Shown here piece after piece: positions 54,681 through 64,000 of a DNA stretch of 64,000 nucleotides; positions within the stretch are counted from its first letter, which is position 1, and each line of letters begins with the position of its first letter. The translations under genes were made by a program, and so were the position numbers. Under the pieces are notes generated by a model. The model did no database searches. It was not told where the DNA came from and worked only from the letters and a program-made list of their open reading frames with translations. The DNA comes from Faecalibacillus intestinalis (GTDB lineage: Bacteria > Bacillota_I > Bacilli_A > Erysipelotrichales > Coprobacillaceae), in the NCBI RefSeq assembly GCF_003024685.1, contig NZ_PYLQ01000002.1, positions 199,062 to 263,061 of the forward strand, written 5' to 3'.

Positions 54681-54703
54681 GAAGCGAAAGCTTCTTTTTT
54701 TTG
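54679..54703 (+). terminator. Terminator after dnaN
   Basis: AAGAAGC/GCTTCTT stem with GAAA tetraloop and eight T. Confidence 0.85.
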
Positions 54704-54815
54704 TAAATTTTCCTTTTAATTGTTTATTTGGGGAGTAATTTTTATTTTAAGAGCTTTTTTATCAAAAAAGTATTTTTCTATTCGTAAATAAAAATAGCGA
54801 ATATAGCGCAATATT

Positions 54816-54844
54816 TTGAATTTTTATGATTTTTATGATATACT
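54816..54844 (+). promoter_or_regulatory. Promoter of yaaA-recF-gyrB-gyrA
   Basis: TTGAAT, 17-bp spacer, TATACT, 35 bp before yaaA and after the dnaN terminator. Confidence 0.65.
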
Positions 54845-54879
54845 AACTTAGTACAATTATAGAGAAAAGAAGGTTAAGT

Positions 54880-55081
54880 ATGAAAGAAATACCAATTAAA
54901 GATGAATATATTAAATTAGATCAATTTTTAAAATTTGTTAATCTTGTATCTAGTGGGATTGAAGCAAAAATGATTATTAAAGATGGTCAAGTAAAGGTCA
55001 ATGGTGAAGTGGAACTTAGAAGAGGAAAAAAGCTTCATGATGGTGACCAAGTTGAATTTGAAGGAAATTTTTATTGTATAA

Positions 55082-55095
<14 letters not shown>
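54880..55095 (+). CDS. yaaA: S4-domain RNA-binding protein YaaA
   Basis: A 71-aa S4-type RNA-binding protein, with YIKLDQFLKFVNLVSSGIEA and VKVNGEVELRRGKKLHDGD, located between dnaN and recF as in Bacillus. A ribosome-related role is assumed. It overlaps recF by 14 bp. Confidence 0.9.
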
Positions 55096-58098
<3,003 letters not shown>

Positions 58099-58110
58099 AA
58101 GGAGTAGAAA

Positions 58111-60579
58111 ATGGATAATCAAGAAAAAGGAATTAGAAAAATTCAATTAACATCAGAAATGAAAACTTCTTTCATGAATTATGCCATGTCAGTTATCGTA
58201 GCACGTGCATTACCTGATGTAAGAGATGGAATGAAACCAGTTCAAAGACGTATTGTTTATGGTATGAATGAACTTGGTTGTTATAGTGATAAAGCGTATA
58301 AGAAATCTGCGCGTATCGTTGGGGAAGTTATGGGGAAATATCACCCTCATGGAGATTCTTCAATTTATGAAGCCTTAGTGAGAATGGCACAAGATTTCTC
58401 ATATCGTTATATGCTTGTAGATGGTCATGGAAACTTTGGTTCAATTGACGGTGACGGCGCTGCCGCCATGCGTTATACTGAAGCGAGAATGTCTAAAATT
58501 TCAATGGAATTAATGAGAGATATCAACAAAGATACGATTGATTTTATTCCAAACTATGATGGTGAAGAAAGAGAACCATCGGTATTACCTTGTCGTATTC
58601 CTAACTTATTGGTCAATGGGACAACAGGAATCGCTGTTGGGATGGCTACAAATATGCCACCTCATAATATTGGTGAAGTGATTGATGCCGTTATTGCGGT
58701 AAGTAAAAATCCTGATATTACTGTTTTAGAATTAATGGAAAATTATATTCAAGGACCTGATTTTCCTACAGGAGGATATATTTTAGGAAAGAGTGCGATT
58801 AAAAAATCCTATGAAACAGGTAATGGTTTAATCGTTATGCGTGCAAAAACAGAAATTGAAGAACATAAGGGAAGACAAAGAATCGTTGCTTATGAAATTC
58901 CTTATCAAGTAAATAAAGCAAGATTAGTCGAAAAGATTGCGCATTTAGCACGTGATAAAGTTGTTGAAGGTATTAGTGATGTTCGTGATGAATCAAACCG
59001 TGAAGGAATTCGAATTGTCATTGAATTAAAGAGAGATGTTCAAGCAGAAGTTATTTTAAATCAATTATATAAATTAACTTCTTTACAAACAACATTTGGT
59101 GTCAATAATATTGCTTTAGTTAATAATGAACCTAAAACTTTAACACTTAAAGAATTAATTCAATATTATTTACAACATCAAGAAGAAGTTATTCGTCGTA
59201 GAACACAATTTGAATTAAATAAAGCAGAAGCAAGAGCACATATTTTAGAAGGTTTAAAGAAAGCCTTAGATCATATCGATGAAATTATTCAATTAATTCG
59301 TACAAGTAGAACAACTGAAATCATTCAACAAAGATTAATGGATGAATTTGGAATGTCTGATAAACAAGCTAAAGCTGTAAGAGAAATGCAATTACAACGT
59401 TTAGCTGGTTTGGAAAGAGAAAAGATTGAAGAAGAATTAAATAATTTATTAATTACAATTGCTGATTTAAAAGATATTCTTGCTAATGAAGAACGTATCT
59501 TAGAAATCATTAGAAATGAATTATTAGAAATGAAAGAAAAATATGGTGATAAACGTCGTACTGAAATTATTCAAGGAACATTTGATATTGAAGATGAAGA
59601 CTTAATTCCAGTAGAAGATGTTATCATCTCACTTACAAATAATGGTTATGTAAAACGTATGCCAGTAGATACTTATAAATCTCAAAACAGAGGTGGACGT
59701 GGTGTTAAAGGTATGTCAACAACACAAGATGATGTGATTAGTTCACTTATTCATATGTCAACACATGATGATTTATTGATCTTTACAAATAAAGGAAAGG
59801 TATACCGTTTGAAAGGATATAATATTCCTGAATTTGGTAGAACTGCTAAGGGATTACCAATTGTTAATATTTTAAATCTTGATAAAGATGAAAGTGTTAA
59901 ATCATTAATTAATATTAATAAGAAAATGATTGAAGAAGATAAACATTGGTATTTATTCTTTGCTACTGAACAAGGTTTAGTTAAACGTGTTGATATTTCA
60001 GAATTTGAAAACATTAGACAAACAGGTAAGATTGCTATTAAGTTAAAAGAAGATGATTCTTTAGTTGGTGTTAAATTAACTAAAGGGGATGATGAAATCT
60101 TAATTGCTGCTAGTAATGGTAAACTTGTAAGATTCTCTGAAGGTCATGTTAGACCAATGGGAAGAAGTGCAAGTGGTGTAAAAGGTATTAATGTTGATGG
60201 TTCTAAAGTTATTGGTATGACAACAAACCGTGAAGGACAATTAATTATGGTTGTTACGGAAAAAGGTTATGGTAAGATGTCACCAATTGATGAATATCGT
60301 GTTTCTAATCGTGGTGGAAAAGGTGTTAAGACAATTAATGTTACTGAACGTAATGGACAAATTGTGGCTATTAGAGCAGTAGAAGGTAATGAAGATTTAT
60401 TAATTATTACTGATGATGGTATTGTGATTCGTTTACCTATGGAACAAGTTAAAACAGCAGGACGTGCGACTCAAGGTGTAAGACTTATTAAAGTACATGA
60501 TAGCAAGGTTTCTTCTGTGGAAGTTGTTGCTAAAAATGAAGAAGAAGTTGTAGAAGAAGGTGAAGAAGAGTCAGAGTAA
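58111..60579 (+). CDS. gyrA: DNA gyrase subunit A
   Basis: An 822-aa DNA cleavage subunit. Quinolone-resistance region [20 protein letters not shown] is seen with Ser at the usual hotspot and catalytic Tyr in AMRYTEARM. The C-terminal beta-pinwheel has six blades with the GyrA-box-like stretch [11 protein letters not shown]. The tail is Glu-rich. AAGGAG precedes the start. Its stop lies inside a terminator hairpin. Confidence 0.97.
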   Translation: MDNQEKGIRKIQLTSEMKTSFMNYAMSVIVARALPDVRDGMKPVQRRIVYGMNELGCYSDKAYKKSARIVGEVMGKYHPHGDSSIYEALVRMAQDFSYRYMLVDGHGNFGSIDGDGAAAMRYTEARMSKISMELMRDINKDTIDFIPNYDGEEREPSVLPCRIPNLLVNGTTGIAVGMATNMPPHNIGEVIDAVIAVSKNPDITVLELMENYIQGPDFPTGGYILGKSAIKKSYETGNGLIVMRAKTEIEEHKGRQRIVAYEIPYQVNKARLVEKIAHLARDKVVEGISDVRDESNREGIRIVIELKRDVQAEVILNQLYKLTSLQTTFGVNNIALVNNEPKTLTLKELIQYYLQHQEEVIRRRTQFELNKAEARAHILEGLKKALDHIDEIIQLIRTSRTTEIIQQRLMDEFGMSDKQAKAVREMQLQRLAGLEREKIEEELNNLLITIADLKDILANEERILEIIRNELLEMKEKYGDKRRTEIIQGTFDIEDEDLIPVEDVIISLTNNGYVKRMPVDTYKSQNRGGRGVKGMSTTQDDVISSLIHMSTHDDLLIFTNKGKVYRLKGYNIPEFGRTAKGLPIVNILNLDKDESVKSLININKKMIEEDKHWYLFFATEQGLVKRVDISEFENIRQTGKIAIKLKEDDSLVGVKLTKGDDEILIAASNGKLVRFSEGHVRPMGRSASGVKGINVDGSKVIGMTTNREGQLIMVVTEKGYGKMSPIDEYRVSNRGGKGVKTINVTERNGQIVAIRAVEGNEDLLIITDDGIVIRLPMEQVKTAGRATQGVRLIKVHDSKVSSVEVVAKNEEEVVEEGEEESE

Positions 60580-60591
60580 TCTGACTCTTTT
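60566..60591 (+). terminator. Terminator overlapping the gyrA stop
   Basis: AAGAGTCAGA/TCTGACTCTT stem with GTAA loop and TTTT end; ends the gyrase operon five bases before the next gene's start. Confidence 0.75.
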
Positions 60592-60595
60592 AGAA

Positions 60596-60961
60596 ATGAA
60601 TGGGGAAGAATTAAAAAGATTGTTTAATCGTTTAGATCATTCAAAGTTTAGAAGTTCTTTTCATCTTGCTAAAAAGTATAAAGATTATTGTAATGAAAAA
60701 GGCTTAGATGTTATAGAACAACACGCCAGAGATTTTATTTCTAAAAGAATAGCACCGGCTGTGATTTTAAATGATGGAAAGCAAACACCGATGAAAAATC
60801 ATCCTGTGTTTATTGCTCAACATGCCACGGCTTCATGTTGTCGAGGGTGTTTATATAAGTGGTATCATATTAAGCCACATACACAGTTAAATGACAGTCA
60901 ACAAGAGATGATTGTTCAAGTGATTATGGCTTGGATTAAAAGAGAATTGCAAAGAAAATAG
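60596..60961 (+). CDS. DUF4186 protein
   Basis: About 121 aa, matching the DUF4186 family by FRSSFHLAKKYKDYCNEKGL, APAVILNDGKQTPM, and HPVFIAQHATASCCRGCLYK, where the Cys pair and His suggest metal binding. Function unknown. The start is uncertain: ATG 60596 has no clear ribosome site and follows the gyrA terminator closely; a TTG with GGGGAAG upstream is an alternative. An imperfect hairpin with GCCTTGAT arms follows, without T run. Confidence 0.75.
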   Translation: MNGEELKRLFNRLDHSKFRSSFHLAKKYKDYCNEKGLDVIEQHARDFISKRIAPAVILNDGKQTPMKNHPVFIAQHATASCCRGCLYKWYHIKPHTQLNDSQQEMIVQVIMAWIKRELQRK

Positions 60962-61009
60962 CCTTGATGTATAATCAAGGCAGTTATTAATAATATAAGG
61001 GGAAAGAAA

Positions 61010-62296
61010 ATGATTGATATTAATTTAATTAGAGAAAATCCTACTTTAGTCAAAGAAAATATGAAGAAAAAATTTCAAGATGAAAAAGTTGGATTAGTAG
61101 ATGAAGCTTATAAATTAGATAAAGATTATCGTGAAGTTGTCACAAGAGCCAGTGAAATTAGAAGTTTAAGAAATAAATATTCTAAAGAAATTGGTGCTTT
61201 AATGAGAGAAGGCAAAAGAGATGAAGCTGAAGAAATTAAAGCAAAAGTAACTTCTATGGCAGAAGAATTAAAAGATTTAGAAGTTAAAGAAGAAGAATAT
61301 GGTAAAGAATTAAAAGAAATCATGATGAAAATACCAAATATCATTCATGATTCAGTACCTATTGGAAAAGATGATTCAGAAAACGTAGAAATTCAAAAAT
61401 ACGGAGATCCAGTTGTACCTGAGTATGAAATTCCATACCATGCTGATATCATTGCTCGTTTTAATGGTTTAGATAAAGAAGCTTCAGGTAGAACAAGTGG
61501 AAATGGTTTCTATTATTTAATGGGAGATATCGCTCGTTTATCATCAGCAATGCTTTCATACGCTAGAGATTTCATGATTGATAAAGGATTTACTTATTGT
61601 ATTCCACCATTCATGATTCGTAGTGATGTTGTTACAGGTGTTATGTCATTTGATGAAATGGATGCCATGATGTATAAAATTGAAGGTGAAGATTTATACT
61701 TAATTGGAACTTCTGAACATAGTATGATTGGTAAATTTAAAGATCAAATCGTTAAAGAAGAAGAATTACCAATTACAATGACTTCTTATTCACCATGTTT
61801 TAGAAAAGAAGTAGGTGCTCATGGTATTGAAGAACGTGGTATTTATCGTGTTCATCAATTTGAAAAACAAGAAATGGTTGTTTTATGTAAACCAGAAGAA
61901 GCTATGGAATGGTATGACAAAATGTGGTCATATACAGTTGAATTATTTAGAAGTTTAGATATTCCAGTAAGAACATTAGAATGTTGTTCTGGAGATTTAG
62001 CTGATTTAAAAGTTAAATCATGTGATGTTGAAGCTTGGTCACCAAGACAACAAAAATATTTTGAAGTTGGTTCTTGTTCAACATTAGGAGATGCACAAGC
62101 TAGACGTTTAGGTATTCGTGCTAAAGGTGAAAATGGAAATTATTATGTTTCTACTTTAAATAATACAGTTTTAGCTTCAACAAGAGCAGTTATTGCTTTT
62201 ATTGAAAATAACTATAATGAAGATGGATCTATTAATATTCCAGAAGCGTTACGTCCTTATATGGGTGGTAAAGACATTATTATTCCTAAAAAATAG
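61010..62296 (+). CDS. serS: Seryl-tRNA synthetase
   Basis: A 428-aa class II aminoacyl-tRNA synthetase. N-terminal coiled-coil arm (about 30-105), then motif 2 SYSPCFRKEVGAHG (with GIYRVHQFEKQEM) and motif 3 YVSTLNNTVLASTRAVIAFI. GGGG-type site before the ATG. No T-box leader is visible upstream. Usual neighbour of the origin genes in this group. Confidence 0.97.
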   Translation: MIDINLIRENPTLVKENMKKKFQDEKVGLVDEAYKLDKDYREVVTRASEIRSLRNKYSKEIGALMREGKRDEAEEIKAKVTSMAEELKDLEVKEEEYGKELKEIMMKIPNIIHDSVPIGKDDSENVEIQKYGDPVVPEYEIPYHADIIARFNGLDKEASGRTSGNGFYYLMGDIARLSSAMLSYARDFMIDKGFTYCIPPFMIRSDVVTGVMSFDEMDAMMYKIEGEDLYLIGTSEHSMIGKFKDQIVKEEELPITMTSYSPCFRKEVGAHGIEERGIYRVHQFEKQEMVVLCKPEEAMEWYDKMWSYTVELFRSLDIPVRTLECCSGDLADLKVKSCDVEAWSPRQQKYFEVGSCSTLGDAQARRLGIRAKGENGNYYVSTLNNTVLASTRAVIAFIENNYNEDGSINIPEALRPYMGGKDIIIPKK

Positions 62297-62317
62297 TCAC
62301 TTCGGTGACTCTTTTTT
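62295..62317 (+). terminator. Terminator after serS
   Basis: AGTCAC/GTGACT stem with TTCG tetraloop, then CTTTTTT. Confidence 0.88.
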
Positions 62318-62336
62318 ATAGAAAGGTAAGAAAAAG

Positions 62337-62843
62337 ATGGAATTATTTATAAGTGAAGCAGAAATTGAGGATGCTTCAATGATTATTGATTATTTAAATC
62401 AGGTTGGTGGAGAAAGTGATAACTTAACTTATGGTTTAAATGAATGTTATTTAAATGAATTTGAAGAAATGGAAGTTATTCAAGATTTTATTGATCAAGA
62501 AAATAGCTTACTTTTATGTGGTTTTATTGATGATGAACTTGTTTCTTTATTATCTATTCAAGGTGAACAAAAAGAAAGATTAAAACATATTGGTCATTTT
62601 GCAATCACTGTTAAAAAAGAATATTGGAATATGGGGATTGCTTCAATGATGATGGAAGAAGCTTTAGAAATGATCAAAGAAACATCTTTAAAAGTTCTTG
62701 ATTTGGAAGTGAAAGAGGATAATTTATCAGCTATTAATCTTTATAAAAAGTTTAATTTTCAAGAAATAGGGAGATATCCTCAAATGTTTAATGTCAACCA
62801 AAAGTATTATGATGCACTTTTAATGAATTTATATATTGATTAA
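62337..62843 (+). CDS. GNAT-family N-acetyltransferase
   Basis: A 168-aa acetyl-CoA-dependent acetyltransferase. It has the beta4-alpha3 acetyl-CoA site AITVKKEYWNMGIASMMMEE (Q/RxxGxG/A type, here NMGIAS) and the beta5-alpha4 VKEDNLSAINLYKKFNF pattern. Substrate unknown; resembles RimI/YkwB-like small acetyltransferases. AAAGGT precedes the ATG. Confidence 0.88.
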   Translation: MELFISEAEIEDASMIIDYLNQVGGESDNLTYGLNECYLNEFEEMEVIQDFIDQENSLLLCGFIDDELVSLLSIQGEQKERLKHIGHFAITVKKEYWNMGIASMMMEEALEMIKETSLKVLDLEVKEDNLSAINLYKKFNFQEIGRYPQMFNVNQKYYDALLMNLYID

Positions 62844-62869
62844 AAAACTAAAATACGTTATAATCATAT

Positions 62870-62957
62870 TTGCCATTACAATAGGCGGCTTCGAACCATG
62901 TCAGGACCGGAAGGTAGCAGCATTAAGAAGTACCGTCTATGTGTGATGGTCTTTATT
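62870..62957 (+). ncRNA. ffs: Bacterial small signal recognition particle RNA
   Basis: Contains the universal apical domain GTCAGGACCGGAAGG and TAGCAGC, with flanks GCCATTACAATAGGCGG and CCGTCTATGTGTGATGG that pair to make the long helix, and a T run after it. Length about 80 nt as in Firmicutes with the small form. It binds Ffh. Position between serS and tadA/dnaX is usual. Confidence 0.95.
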
Positions 62958-62973
62958 TTTAGAGGAAAAAAAG

Positions 62974-63426
62974 ATGAATGATGAAGAATATATGGAAATA
63001 GCTTATCAAGAAGCTTTAAAAGCATTAAAACATGATGATGTGCCAATTGGATGTATCATTGTAAAAGATGATCAAATTATTGCCCGTGCATATAATCAAA
63101 GAGAGTATTTAAATCAAACTTATGGTCATGCAGAAATGTTAGCTATTGAAGAAGCTTGTAAAAAAATAGGAAGATGGCGCTTAGATGAATGTACACTTTA
63201 TACAACTTTAGAACCTTGTTTAATGTGTTCGGGAGCTATTATTCAAAGTCATATTCAAAGAGTTGTTTATGGTGCAAGTGATACAAGATGGATGTCTTTA
63301 GATAAATTGATTCATTTACCAGATCCTAAACTTAATTATATTCCCATGATTCAATCAGATATTTTAAAAGATAAATGTTCAAAGTTAATAAAAGACTATT
63401 TTAAAAAGAAACGTCAAAAGATATGA
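62974..63426 (+). CDS. tadA: tRNA-specific adenosine deaminase
   Basis: A 150-aa zinc deaminase converting A34 to inosine in tRNA-Arg(ACG). Zinc and catalytic residues are in YGHAEMLAIEEACK (His, Glu) and TLEPCLMCSGAII (two Cys). AGAGGA precedes the start. A terminator overlaps its stop. Confidence 0.95.
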   Translation: MNDEEYMEIAYQEALKALKHDDVPIGCIIVKDDQIIARAYNQREYLNQTYGHAEMLAIEEACKKIGRWRLDECTLYTTLEPCLMCSGAIIQSHIQRVVYGASDTRWMSLDKLIHLPDPKLNYIPMIQSDILKDKCSKLIKDYFKKKRQKI

Positions 63427-63443
63427 TTACTCATATCTTTTTT
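63417..63443 (+). terminator. Terminator after tadA
   Basis: AAAGATATGA/TCATATCTTT stem, TTAC loop, seven T. Confidence 0.88.
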
Positions 63444-63476
63444 TCGTGTATAATGTAGGAGATAGGAGTTGAGAAT

Positions 63477-64000
63477 ATGTCATATAAAGCCTTGTATCGT
63501 ACTTATCGTCCGCAAACATTTGAAGATGTCGCTGGACAAAGTCATGTTACAATTACATTAAAAAATGCAATTAAAGAAAATAGAATAGCGCATGCTTATT
63601 TATTTGCTGGACCACGTGGAACAGGGAAAACAACGATTGCTAAAATATTAGCTAAAGCTATTAACTGTACAGGAGATCATCCTCCATGTAATGAATGTCC
63701 TAACTGTAAAGCAATTACTCAAGGGGATCATCCTGATGTTATTGAAATTGATGCGGCAAGTAATAATGGAGTCAATGAAGTTAGAGATTTGATAGATAAA
63801 GTAAAATATGCCCCTATTAATGCTAAATATAAAGTTTATATTATTGATGAAGTTCATATGATGACACCTGAAGCATTCAATGCTTTATTAAAAACATTAG
63901 AAGAACCACCAGCACATATCGTATTTATTCTAGCAACAACAGAACCACATAAAATTTTGCCAACTATTATTTCACGTTGTCAAAGATTTGATTTCAAACG
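63477..64000 (+). CDS. dnaX: DNA polymerase III gamma/tau subunit, N-terminal part
   Basis: Clamp-loader ATPase, cut by the window end after about 174 codons. Start [20 protein letters not shown] is canonical; Walker [15 protein letters not shown]; zinc module [17 protein letters not shown]; Walker [10 protein letters not shown]; sensor [23 protein letters not shown] precedes ATG 63477. In its own transcription unit after the tadA terminator. Confidence 0.97.
   Translation, partial: MSYKALYRTYRPQTFEDVAGQSHVTITLKNAIKENRIAHAYLFAGPRGTGKTTIAKILAKAINCTGDHPPCNECPNCKAITQGDHPDVIEIDAASNNGVNEVRDLIDKVKYAPINAKYKVYIIDEVHMMTPEAFNALLKTLEEPPAHIVFILATTEPHKILPTIISRCQRFDFK

Noticed and set aside
61010-62296. 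T-box riboswitch before serS
   Set aside because: The 48-bp gap upstream is too short and lacks the T-box sequence; only an imperfect hairpin after the DUF4186 gene is present.

Overview
The window is about 64 kb of a low-GC (roughly 30% by eye) Firmicutes chromosome spanning the replication origin. The order rnpA-rpmH-oriC-dnaA-dnaN-yaaA-recF-gyrB-gyrA-serS-ffs-tadA-dnaX is diagnostic. Together with the many PTS, glycosidase and MATE genes and the absence of sporulation genes here, it suggests a gut Erysipelotrichia-type organism (Coprobacillus/Thomasclavelia/Faecalibacillus-like). The genus is inference; the origin is seen directly.

Layout. 1-12 kb: end of an FtsX-type ABC permease, a FeoA-FeoB fusion, two NERD-HRDC paralogues, an ISL3-type insertion, a glycogen synthase with a long basic tail, a MATE exporter and decayed gene and IS remnants. 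Three copies of a ~200-bp repeat ending in a C-rich-loop terminator lie upstream of NERD1, glgA and NERD2 and may be sibling small RNAs. 12-30 kb: carbohydrate block with an SDR enzyme, a glucose-type PTS with its BglG-type antiterminator, a mannose-type PTS operon behind a large leader terminator, LysR and XRE regulators, a second MATE, and GH1, HAD, GH36 and GH13 genes. 30-41 kb: accessory/defence island with a VapD-like toxin between two copies of a partner gene, an NgoPII-type restriction-modification pair, a DUF262 gene coupled to a dCTP-deaminase-like membrane gene, a 50-aa gene, a MetE-like enzyme, and a type III toxin-antitoxin locus (three tandem ~36-nt repeats, terminator, ToxN/AbiQ-like toxin). 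41-51 kb: mscS, mnmE, VanW protein, ahpC with a disulfide reductase, an IS1182-like remnant, an AEC transporter, then jag-yidC-rnpA-rpmH. 51-64 kb: oriC and the replication operon rightward into dnaX, cut by the window edge.

Main discoveries. (1) The dCTP-deaminase-like gene is split by a 2,428-bp element (35356-37783) with imperfect terminal inverted repeats starting GGTAT and an exact 8-bp target duplication. Removing the element and one duplication restores one open frame of about 300 codons. The element has no transposase and carries a deoxyribosyltransferase/TIR-like gene with a helical tail, a KilA-N gene broken by TGA, and a 23S rRNA methyltransferase tail fragment. (2) The type III toxin-antitoxin locus has a clear promoter, repeats and terminator, but the toxin begins at ATA at the position expected from its Shine-Dalgarno site and family N-terminus. 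(3) The repeat trio may be a small-RNA family duplicated with NERD genes.

No rRNA, tRNA or CRISPR array was recognised. Family assignments are from motifs read by eye; no database search was possible.
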